Positions 1 through 5,109 of a DNA stretch of 5,109 bases are shown one piece after another. This stretch comes from Thermoplasmata archaeon. GTDB lineage: Archaea > Thermoplasmatota > Thermoplasmata > Thermoplasmatales > Thermoplasmataceae. How positions within the stretch are numbered: position 1 is the first letter of the stretch; every line of letters starts with the position of its first letter. The stretch spans positions 1-5,109 of the forward strand of contig JAJZYV010000171.1 in NCBI GenBank assembly GCA_021797955.1. Reading direction: 5' to 3'. Both the position numbers and the translations under genes were made by a program. The notes under the pieces were generated by a model. It was not told the origin of the DNA. It searched no databases and worked only from the letters and a program-made list of their open reading frames with translations.

Positions 1-741
1 AGATACGTTAAGGTTTTCATTTTCTTTCGCTAACAGTGGCATGTCATATGGAATGTCTGGCTTAATCAAACCTTCACCTTTCCAGCCATTGAAAGTCTTT
101 ATTCCTGATACAGTTATATTTTCACTTTCTGATGGGTTGATGCTTCTGTCCCTCCCATTTATAATTAGGTTTTCCTTCTGTTCGGAAGAATCAAAGGAAT
201 GCTCTTCTCCATCCTCATCCATACCTCCTGGCTTTCTTTCCTGTTTTTTCTTCTTTTTAACGACTGATGTGACAACCAGTATTGCAGCAATCATTCCAAA
301 AAGAATTATTAGAACTTCCAGAAGCTGGGGATTAATTACCAGTGCAACTGGATTCACATGATTGTTCGAAGTGGAACTGCCACCATTGCCTCCTCCACCG
401 CCTGCTGCTCCCTGGCTTGTGGAATTTGCAGTTAAATTCGATGATGGTAGGGTTAAGTTTAGATTTGGAAATTTAACATTTAGCTTTGAAAACAAGGATT
501 GCATGAAGGCACCCAGGTTGAGATTGGGTAAACTGAAGTTTATTGTTGGGAAGTGTAGGCCAAACAGTGAACCTGTTGATGGCCCTGATCCTGATCCAGA
601 ACCAGAGGACCCACTGGAACTCCCGCTTCCATTTCCCTGTTGCTGGTTTTTTATTACTGGTACAGCGGAAAGGGAGGAGATTAGGACCCACGTAACCAGT
701 AGTAAAACTACCACTGCGATTACGGCTTTCTTGTAGGCCAT
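1..741 (-). CDS. Membrane-anchored protein of unknown function, N-terminal 247 residues (partial)
   Basis: I do not recognise the family. The frame opens at ATG (741-739) and stays open to the window edge, so the C-terminus is missing. Residues 5-26 are hydrophobic after two lysines, a signal peptide or anchor. Residues 36-57 are a Gly/Ser linker. Residues 58-108 hold two copies of an F-P-x-[IL]-N-x-x-L-P-x-x-N-L motif and several N-x-S/T sequons. A second Gly-rich linker (111-125) follows. Residues 139-161 form a membrane helix, and KKKKK at 162-166 is a typical stop-transfer. By the positive-inside rule, about 110 residues face outside and the tail lies in the cytoplasm. An acidic, Ser-rich stretch (174-188) leads into a possible globular part from about 209 (VSGIKTFNGWKG). 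The opposite strand is also open here, but its product is a proline-rich shadow. The gene is divergent from the PH/zinc-ribbon gene. A link to transglutaminase or DUF4129-like archaeal membrane proteins is only a guess. Confidence 0.8.
   Translation of the reverse strand, partial: MAYKKAVIAVVVLLLVTWVLISSLSAVPVIKNQQQGNGSGSSSGSSGSGSGSGPSTGSLFGLHFPTINFSLPNLNLGAFMQSLFSKLNVKFPNLNLTLPSSNLTANSTSQGAAGGGGGNGGSSTSNNHVNPVALVINPQLLEVLIILFGMIAAILVVTSVVKKKKKQERKPGGMDEDGEEHSFDSSEQKENLIINGRDRSINPSESENITVSGIKTFNGWKGEGLIKPDIPYDMPLLAKENENLNVS
433..552 (-). repeat. Two-copy internal protein repeat F-P-x-[IL]-N-x-x-L-P-x-x-N-L
   Basis: Residues 64-76 (FPTINFSLPNLNL) and 91-103 (FPNLNLTLPSSNL) match at 7 of 13 positions and lie exactly 27 residues apart. 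A short amphipathic stretch (AFMQSLFSKL) separates them. The alternating hydrophobic/polar pattern suggests beta strands in an outer-surface segment. The DNA copies have diverged, which suggests an old duplication or convergence on a motif. Confidence 0.55.
571..636 (-). repeat. Gly/Ser low-complexity linker within the minus-strand membrane protein
   Basis: Residues 36-57 are almost entirely Gly and Ser, following the first hydrophobic segment. The serines use many codons (AGC, AGT, TCC, TCT, TCA), so the tract is kept at protein level rather than being a simple DNA microsatellite. Only a short GGATCA doublet is repeated as DNA. It probably spaces the outer domain from the membrane. Confidence 0.7.
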
Positions 742-756
742 AATATAGTAACGAAA

Positions 757-775
757 TAAGCCTTAAAATGTTATG
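757..775 (-). promoter_or_regulatory. TATA-like box for the leftward membrane-protein gene
   Basis: On the minus strand, TTTTAA (768-763) is centred about 24 bases before the ATG at 741. That is the spacing expected for an archaeal TATA box driving a leaderless or nearly leaderless transcript. No Shine-Dalgarno-like purine run precedes the ATG. The box is a moderate match to the archaeal consensus, and the start site is inferred. Confidence 0.4.
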
Positions 776-922
776 CTTGGAACAAAATTATCAGAATAAA
801 TTATAGAAAGTTGTTCTAAAGGATCAAGAAACCTTTTTTCTTATCGGAAATATGTGGGAGGGTTTACTCCAGCAACCAGCGAGGAGAATGGTGTATGGTT
901 CTTGAATGCGATCCATTGGAAT

Positions 923-958
923 TTCAGGAAGAAACATAATAAATATATATTCAGGAAG
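923..958 (+). repeat. 9-base direct repeat TTCAGGAAG flanking the TATA box
   Basis: TTCAGGAAG occurs at 923-931 and again at 950-958, with copies offset by 27 bases and lying immediately on each side of the BRE/TATA element. A small odd palindrome, TCCATTGGA (912-920), lies just upstream. The placement suits an operator for a regulator that blocks or helps TBP/TFB, but no known regulator site was recognised. Confidence 0.4.
931..950 (+). promoter_or_regulatory. BRE/TATA promoter of the PH/zinc-ribbon gene
   Basis: AAATATATAT (941-950) lies after a purine-rich, BRE-like GAAACATAAT. It is centred about 27 bases before the ATG at 973, so transcription should begin at or within a few bases of the start codon (leaderless). 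No Shine-Dalgarno sequence lies between the box and the ATG. Confidence 0.6.
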
Positions 959-972
959 GCTATTATCTTACA

Positions 973-1599
973 ATGATCGTACTGGACCCAAATGAAAACG
1001 AAATTCTAGAAGAAAAAAGTGTGATGATACAGAATGGGGCAAGGGTGGATGACGGTAAGATTCATATTACGAACAAGAGAATTATTTATGAGAAAATGGG
1101 TGAGAGAAAATTCAGACACGCGGAAGCCTCAAAAATATTCCTGGAGATACCAATGTATGAAATTGTCAATGTGTCGTCAGCTGTTCCGAAAATGAGCCTG
1201 TTAACCAAGAAGAGGCTGAGCATAGGGTTTAAAAAAGAAGGAGACAATCAGTTGGTAGAATTTGAAATCAAAAAACCAGAAAGCGTTGTGGAAATGATAA
1301 AAAACTGGGCAACCACCTCAAAAAGGGAGCATGAGGACAAGGTTAAGCAGATGGATGATGAGAGATTCAGACGAGATGTTGAAATGGCAAAGGCCAAATC
1401 AACAAAGAGTAACGTGAATGTGATCAGCTTTGGCAGAAACCTTGGGAATAGCGGCAATAAAAATCCCACTGACGTAGAAAACCAGCAGAAATCAAACCTG
1501 CCAAAACCAACGGAAGCTTTGGACATTTGTCCTGAATGCGGAACATACATTCCATCTGGATCCAAATTCTGCCCAGAATGTGGTTTTAAAATTTTATAG
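973..1599 (+). CDS. PH/GRAM-like domain protein with C-terminal zinc ribbon
   Basis: The 208-residue protein has no signal peptide or membrane helix, so it should be cytoplasmic. Residues about 7-112 look like a PH/GRAM-type beta domain. They carry the typical strand ITNKRIIYE (32-40), an I-P-x-x-E-I-V-N-V strand (59-67) and a closing helix (about 102-112). Residues 113-142 are charged and probably helical. Residues 143-180 are a polar, low-complexity linker. The C-terminus is a compact zinc ribbon with C186, C189, C200 and C203 (C-P-E-C, ten residues, C-P-E-C). Such ribbons usually mediate protein or nucleic-acid contacts, and PH/GRAM domains often bind lipid or protein, so an adaptor role is possible; the function is unknown. 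The ATG at 973 is chosen because the TATA box lies about 27 bases upstream. The gene has its own promoter and lies 70 bases before lonB on the same strand. Confidence 0.85.
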   Translation: MIVLDPNENEILEEKSVMIQNGARVDDGKIHITNKRIIYEKMGERKFRHAEASKIFLEIPMYEIVNVSSAVPKMSLLTKKRLSIGFKKEGDNQLVEFEIKKPESVVEMIKNWATTSKREHEDKVKQMDDERFRRDVEMAKAKSTKSNVNVISFGRNLGNSGNKNPTDVENQQKSNLPKPTEALDICPECGTYIPSGSKFCPECGFKIL

Positions 1600-1632
1600 A
1601 ATTTAATTTATAACTTTATTTATCAAATTTTC
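1600..1632 (+). terminator. Possible T-rich archaeal terminator after the PH/zinc-ribbon gene
   Basis: Just after the TAG stop the spacer is very AT-rich, with repeated short T runs (TTTAATTTATAACTTTATTT, then AAATTTTC). Archaeal RNA polymerase often terminates at such runs without a strong hairpin, and no convincing GC stem is present. Read-through into lonB cannot be excluded. Confidence 0.3.
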
Positions 1633-1648
1633 AAGCAAACTCTTAATA
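1633..1648 (+). promoter_or_regulatory. BRE/TATA-like promoter of lonB
   Basis: TTAATA (1643-1648) follows a purine-rich AAGCAAAC (1633-1640). It is centred about 24 bases before the GTG at 1670. That spacing supports a leaderless lonB message starting at or near the GTG rather than at the TTG at 1661. No T-A-rich box sits at the right distance from the TTG (1661) or the ATG (1682). Confidence 0.45.
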
Positions 1649-1669
1649 CTCATTTTCCTATTGACAACC

Positions 1670-3628
1670 GTGGATGAGAACATGGAATCTGTAGAAGATT
1701 GGGTTGGGAAGCAAAACTTCCAAACTACTAAGGATGTTGAAGTCCCGAAAATCCTATTTGACCAGGTTATTGGTCAGGAAGAGGCAGGCGAAGTTGTCAA
1801 AAAAGCCGCCCTTCAAAAGAGGCATGTATTGCTTCTTGGGGAACCGGGTACTGGAAAATCTATGTTAGCCCAGTCTATGGTCGATTTCCTACCTAAGGAA
1901 GAACTTGAAGATATAGTGGTATTTCACAATCAAGAAGACAACAACAGACCGAGAATTAAGACATTCCCAGCAGGTAAGGGTAAAGAAATAGTAAAACAAT
2001 ATCAGATTAGGGCAGAACAGGAAAAAAGAGACAAGTCTAGAATGTTTCTCACCATTGTTTTTTCAATATTTATAGTTGGATTGATAATTTCAATTTTAAC
2101 AAATAATTACTACATAGTTTTCCTTGCAATAATGGCCGCAGTGATGATATATTTCCTTGCATCCTTTAACCCCTCAATGAGAATGGAGAGAGCAATGGTT
2201 CCTAAGGTTCTTGTTGCCCACACACCTAACGATAAACCTCCTTTCATCGATTCAACAGGATCCCACTCTGGAGCGTTGCTTGGTGATGTAAGGCACGATC
2301 CTTTTCAGTCTGGAGGCCTCGAAACCCCATCCCACGACAGGGTTGAAGCGGGTAACATTCACAAGGCGGACAAGGGTGTTCTGTTCATTGACGAAATAAA
2401 TCTATTGAGACCGGAAAGCCAGCAGTCATTACTAACAGCAATGCAAGAAAAGAAGTTTTCAATTTCCGGCCAAAGCGAGAGAAGTACTGGTGCACTAGTC
2501 CAGACTGAACCAGTTCCTTGTGATTTCGTTTTAGTTGCAGCAGGAAATCTTGATGCACTTCAGGGGATGCATCCAGCACTGAGATCGAGGATAAGGGGTT
2601 ACGGATACGAGGTATATGTAAGGGATTCCATGGAAGACAATGAGGATAACAGAAAGAAACTTCTTCAATTTGTAGCCCAGGAAGTCGTGAAGGATAAGAA
2701 AATCCCACACTTTGACAAGAGTGCCGTAATCGAGATAATAAAAGAAGCACAAAAGAGATCAGGAAGAAGAGGAAAACTCACACTCAGATTGAGAGAGTTG
2801 GGTGGATTGATCAGGGCATCGGGAGATGTGGCAATTGGCGAAAAATCATCAATTGTTACGGCAGACCACGTGACGAGGGCAAAGGGATTCAGTAAACCTG
2901 TTGAACAACAAATAGCCGACAGGTCACTTGAGGTTAAACGGCTGTACAAAACATTCAGAAACTCTGGTGCTGAAGTTGGAACAGTGAATGGACTGGCAGT
3001 GATGGGAGGCAATTCCGGAATGGCAGAATACACAGGTGTAGTGATGCCAATTGTTGCTGAAGTGGCCAATTCACAGACAAAGGGACATGGTTCTGTAATA
3101 GCAACAGGAAAATTAGGTGAAATTGCCAAGGAGGCTGTCCAGAATGTTTCTGCAGTGTTTAAGAAGATAAGCGGAAAAGATCTGTCCGATTTGGATGTCC
3201 ACATACAATTTGTGGGTACTTATGAAGGAGTGGAAGGCGATAGTGCAAGCGTTTCTATAGCTACTGCAGTCATTTCTGCAATAGAGGAAATTCCAATTAA
3301 TCAAAACGTCGCAATGACAGGATCCTTAAGTGTCAGGGGACTGGTCTTACCAGTGGGAGGAGTTACTGCTAAAGTAGAGGCTGCAATAGATGCGGGACTT
3401 GAAAAGGTTATAGTTCCAGCCTCCAACTTTGGCGATATAATCCTTGATCAGAAATATATAGGAAAGATAGAGATAGTCCCTGTGTCAAACATAGAGGAGG
3501 TTTTGGATATCGCCCTGGTTAAAACTGATGAAAAGAAACAGCTTTTTGACAGGCTCACTGAAATGCTAAAGTCCGGCGCATCCATACAAAAAACCAAAAA
3601 ATCCAGAGCTGGATCAAGTGCAGCCTGA
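1670..3628 (+). CDS. lonB: Archaeal membrane-anchored ATP-dependent protease LonB
   Basis: LonB is an AAA+ protease of the cytoplasmic face of the membrane that degrades unfolded and regulatory proteins. Numbered from GTG at 1670 (652 residues), Walker A GEPGTGKS is at 57-64 and Walker B VLFIDE at 237-242. Two membrane helices (about 124-144 and 147-165) are inserted between them, the hallmark of LonB. The sensor-1 Asn is in AAGN (293), arginine-finger candidates are in ALRSRIR (305/307), and sensor 2 is in LTLRLREL. The protease domain carries S525 in EGDSAS and K568 in [10 protein letters not shown], the Ser-Lys dyad. These numbers equal those I recall for Thermoplasma acidophilum LonB, which favours GTG over the in-frame TTG at 1661 or ATG at 1682. 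The tail is Ser/Lys-rich. All catalytic elements look intact. The gene heads the four-gene operon and overlaps the next frame by 11 bases. Confidence 0.97.
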   Translation: MDENMESVEDWVGKQNFQTTKDVEVPKILFDQVIGQEEAGEVVKKAALQKRHVLLLGEPGTGKSMLAQSMVDFLPKEELEDIVVFHNQEDNNRPRIKTFPAGKGKEIVKQYQIRAEQEKRDKSRMFLTIVFSIFIVGLIISILTNNYYIVFLAIMAAVMIYFLASFNPSMRMERAMVPKVLVAHTPNDKPPFIDSTGSHSGALLGDVRHDPFQSGGLETPSHDRVEAGNIHKADKGVLFIDEINLLRPESQQSLLTAMQEKKFSISGQSERSTGALVQTEPVPCDFVLVAAGNLDALQGMHPALRSRIRGYGYEVYVRDSMEDNEDNRKKLLQFVAQEVVKDKKIPHFDKSAVIEIIKEAQKRSGRRGKLTLRLRELGGLIRASGDVAIGEKSSIVTADHVTRAKGFSKPVEQQIADRSLEVKRLYKTFRNSGAEVGTVNGLAVMGGNSGMAEYTGVVMPIVAEVANSQTKGHGSVIATGKLGEIAKEAVQNVSAVFKKISGKDLSDLDVHIQFVGTYEGVEGDSASVSIATAVISAIEEIPINQNVAMTGSLSVRGLVLPVGGVTAKVEAAIDAGLEKVIVPASNFGDIILDQKYIGKIEIVPVSNIEEVLDIALVKTDEKKQLFDRLTEMLKSGASIQKTKKSRAGSSAA

Positions 3629-4022
3629 TGTTTTTTCAATTACCTATAAAAGGGGGATAGAAGAACTGAATGAGATCCTTAGAGATAGCAGGGATAATTT
3701 TTCGCTGTTTAGAGTCTCGATAGAAAAACCTTTCTTATTAGAAGCCTGGAAAAGGTCAGGGAATTTCAGAAAGACCCGAATTAAGGAAAGGAGTTTATAT
3801 TTTTTATGCCTGATCTCAAGTAATAAAAATATAAAAGAATCAAAGGAGATCTCAGGATTTCAGCCTGGAAATACGAATTGCTTTATCATCTATGATAAAA
3901 AAATTGGTAAATTACTGGGTGAAATTGATGGTGTTATTCTGGAACCCTATGATAAAACTACAGAAGCGGATAAGAATCTTTATTTCCAGTTAACCTTGAC
4001 GGAAATGGAGATGATTGCATGA
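3618..4022 (+). CDS. Cgi121-like KEOPS subunit (divergent, short)
   Basis: In KEOPS, Cgi121 binds the kinase Bud32 and the tRNA 3' CCA end, and the complex makes t6A at position 37 of ANN-decoding tRNAs. The 134-residue product follows the Cgi121 pattern. A helix [10 protein letters not shown] (40-49) is followed by a strand and helix resembling the family's L-x-x-L-S-G block ([20 protein letters not shown], 58-77). A turn-strand [15 protein letters not shown] (79-93) and an [11 protein letters not shown] segment (100-110) come next. The remote match is by eye against Methanocaldococcus-type Cgi121. The C-terminal helix is shorter than usual, and the conserved serine block reads S-S-N rather than S-G. 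The only plausible start is GTG at 3618, because an in-frame stop lies at 3567-3569. It overlaps lonB by 11 bases, implying translational coupling. It is more AT-rich (about 34% GC) than the conserved part of lonB. Confidence 0.62.
   Translation: MQPDVFSITYKRGIEELNEILRDSRDNFSLFRVSIEKPFLLEAWKRSGNFRKTRIKERSLYFLCLISSNKNIKESKEISGFQPGNTNCFIIYDKKIGKLLGEIDGVILEPYDKTTEADKNLYFQLTLTEMEMIA
4007..4015 (+). promoter_or_regulatory. Shine-Dalgarno site for the PfkB-family kinase gene
   Basis: GGAGATGAT matches the archaeal GGAGGTGAT core at 8 of 9 bases. It ends 3 bases before the ATG at 4019, inside the end of the upstream gene. It supports that start and contrasts with the leaderless first genes: the internal operon gene uses an SD while the promoter-proximal ones do not. 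Confidence 0.6.
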
Positions 4023-4921
4023 TTAAAGACTGGTTCCTTGCCTATTCTGGGCACTTGAACATAGATGTTGTTCTCAAGGTTAACGAAATTAACGATAATG
4101 TTACGCTTCCAGTAAGTGATGTGGATGAAACTTTTGGTGGAACTGCCGGCAACTTTGCAATGGCATCTCACAGAGTTTCTCTTCCATTTCGTCTCTATTC
4201 AATTGTTTCCAACAAAAGTCACACATCATATATCGAAAAACTCAGGGGGATGAATATTGATCTCGCAGGAGTTAGAGAACTGAATACGAGCTTTGGACCT
4301 GTTTGCTATGCAATCAATGACGGGAATAACCAGAGATATTTTCTTGCAGAAGGACCTATGAAGGAATCCAGATATGAAATTTTAGATGAGAAATATGATA
4401 TATTACACTTGGGGACGGGCAATCCCGATCTAAACGTCGATTTAATTGAAAACTGTAAGTATGGGCAACTTTCCTTTGATCCTTCACAGGAAGTTTTTTA
4501 CAAATACAGCAAAAATGATCTGAATTATTTTCTTGAAAAATGCAATTTTATTTTTGGAAACAGGAGAGAGGTAAGTTTTATTTTTAACAAATCGGGAATG
4601 GATTTGGAAAGTTACGCAGGCCAACGGCATAAGGTGATAATGACTGATGGGGAAAACGGTTCATTCTTATATGGAAAAAATACAGTCCGAATTCATTCCA
4701 GTGGAAAGTTATCACAAAATGTAAACACTCTTGGTGCAGGAGACTCTTTCAGAGCAGGTTTTTACAAGGGTTTGACCCTTGGAATGAACATTGAAAGGTC
4801 AATGGCTCTGGGAAATATGGTTTCCTTTAACGTTGTTTCTAAGGGCTTATGGGGAGAATGGCAAAGTAATGATGATTTAATAAATGAAGCAAACAAATTA
4901 AACATTGAACCAATCGCCTGA
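4019..4921 (+). CDS. PfkB/ribokinase-family sugar or nucleoside kinase
   Basis: Members of this fold phosphorylate sugars, nucleosides or related alcohols with ATP in the cytoplasm. The 300-residue length is typical. The first signature GGTAGNFA is at 40-47, after an N-terminal strand (YSGHLNIDVVL, 9-19). A DPSQE segment is at 154-158 and TDGENGSFLY at 209-218. The second signature VNTLGAGDSFRAGF is at 235-248, with the catalytic-base candidate D242 and the anion hole in GAGD. The residue before the signature Thr is Asn (N236) where Asp is common; Asn occurs in the family. The SFDPSQ style recalls archaeal nucleoside-kinase-like PfkB proteins (the Methanocaldococcus MJ0406 type), but the substrate cannot be assigned by eye. 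The ATG at 4019 overlaps the upstream TGA (ATGA), with a good Shine-Dalgarno site, so it is translationally coupled. The next gene starts one base after its stop. Confidence 0.9.
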   Translation: MIKDWFLAYSGHLNIDVVLKVNEINDNVTLPVSDVDETFGGTAGNFAMASHRVSLPFRLYSIVSNKSHTSYIEKLRGMNIDLAGVRELNTSFGPVCYAINDGNNQRYFLAEGPMKESRYEILDEKYDILHLGTGNPDLNVDLIENCKYGQLSFDPSQEVFYKYSKNDLNYFLEKCNFIFGNRREVSFIFNKSGMDLESYAGQRHKVIMTDGENGSFLYGKNTVRIHSSGKLSQNVNTLGAGDSFRAGFYKGLTLGMNIERSMALGNMVSFNVVSKGLWGEWQSNDDLINEANKLNIEPIA

Positions 4922-4922
4922 T

Positions 4923-5109
4923 ATGGCAATATTTGAATTTGAAGGAAGAAAACCAAAAATTTCAAAGGACGCTTATGTTTTTGAAACTGCATCCATTATT
5001 GGTGATGTTACACTTTCTGGGAAAGTTTGGGTGGGACCTGGTGCTGTAATTAGAGGGGATTACGGTTCTATCAGAATAGGAAATGGAACTGCTGTCGAAG
5101 ACAATAGAT
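4923..5109 (+). CDS. Gamma-carbonic-anhydrase-family left-handed beta-helix protein (5' part only)
   Basis: The first 62 residues are present and the rest lies beyond the window. Hexapeptide-repeat turns are clear: SIIGDV, LSGKVWVGPGAVIRGD, SIRIGNGTAVEDN. IRGD at 43-46 and the VEDN block at 58-61 are typical of the gamma-CA/YrdA/PaaY/ferripyochelin-binding group. R44 and D46 match Arg59 and Asp61 of Methanosarcina Cam, and E59 sits where Cam has Gln75. The metal-binding histidines fall outside the window, so activity cannot be judged. Some family members are not carbonic anhydrases, and an acyl-transferase relative is possible. It lies one base after the kinase stop and has no Shine-Dalgarno site, which suggests re-initiation within the operon. 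Confidence 0.9.
   Translation, partial: MAIFEFEGRKPKISKDAYVFETASIIGDVTLSGKVWVGPGAVIRGDYGSIRIGNGTAVEDNR

Noticed and set aside
41..736. Two plus-strand open frames (41-361 and 362-736), the second with a proline/acidic tract.
   Set aside because: They lie opposite the minus-strand membrane-protein gene. Their acidic-proline tract is the complement of that gene's Gly/Ser linker. They show no family signal and no promoter, while the minus frame has a coherent signal, linker, helix and stop-transfer order.
780..839. Inverted hexamers GAACAA (780-785) and TTGTTC (811-816), followed by a T6 run at 834-839, as a possible terminator or small RNA end.
   Set aside because: The arms are only 6 bases with a 25-base loop, and the T run is separated from the stem by 17 bases. 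No plus-strand gene ends here.
852..905. A 17-codon small frame, ATG at 852 to TGA at 903-905, upstream of the PH/zinc-ribbon gene.
   Set aside because: It has no Shine-Dalgarno site and no TATA box at a suitable distance, and its length is expected by chance. If the downstream message is leaderless, the frame is not even transcribed with it.
2041..2166. GC-poor stretch within lonB as a possible insertion from elsewhere.
   Set aside because: It encodes the two membrane helices that all archaeal LonB proteins carry between Walker A and Walker B. Phe/Ile/Leu codons explain the AT content.
2665..3204. Long minus-strand open frame (179 codons) opposite lonB.
   Set aside because: It is a shadow of the conserved AAA+ and protease coding sequence. 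The product has no family features and there is no promoter or SD.
3821..3839. AT-rich TAATAAAAATATAAAAGAA inside the Cgi121-like gene as an internal promoter.
   Set aside because: It is about 190 bases before the kinase start, which has its own Shine-Dalgarno site and an ATGA overlap. The low GC is explained by Lys/Asn/Ile codons in an AT-rich gene.

Overview
The window looks like archaeal DNA of the Thermoplasmatales type (Thermoplasma, Ferroplasma, Cuniculiplasma and relatives). The main evidence is an almost colinear, membrane-anchored LonB protease. Its Ser/Lys dyad falls at the same residue numbers I recall for Thermoplasma acidophilum LonB (S525/K568) when the GTG start at 1670 is used. 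TATA-like boxes 24-27 bases before start codons, with no Shine-Dalgarno site, suggest leaderless transcripts. A KEOPS-type Cgi121-like protein also fits. Base composition is AT-leaning. I cannot name the species.

Layout. Positions 1-741, minus strand: an open-ended gene for a membrane protein with an N-terminal hydrophobic segment, Gly/Ser linkers, a sequon-rich outer segment with an internal repeat, a second membrane helix and a lysine-rich stop-transfer. It runs off the left edge. Positions 742-972: a divergent intergenic region with TATA-like boxes for both flanking genes and a 9-base direct repeat straddling the rightward box. Positions 973-1599, plus strand: a PH/GRAM-like domain, a charged helical stretch and a C-terminal zinc ribbon. 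Positions 1600-1669: an AT-rich spacer with a possible T-rich terminator and the lonB promoter. Positions 1670-5109, plus strand: a tightly packed operon of lonB, a Cgi121-like gene, a PfkB-family kinase gene and a gamma-carbonic-anhydrase-family gene that runs off the right edge. The junctions are an 11-base overlap, an ATGA overlap and a 1-base gap.

How the genes may work together. LonB is the main membrane-anchored ATP-dependent protease of such archaea, and Cgi121 is a subunit of the KEOPS complex that makes t6A on tRNA. Their coupling joins protein quality control to translation fidelity, although the kinase and carbonic-anhydrase-like genes may simply be housekeeping passengers. The two proteins left of lonB have no assignable biochemical role. 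No mobile element, CRISPR array, tRNA or rRNA was seen. Nothing here is clearly a new system. The items most worth a second look are the cryptic Cgi121 and its coupling to lonB, the PH/zinc-ribbon protein, and the repeat-bearing surface protein on the minus strand.
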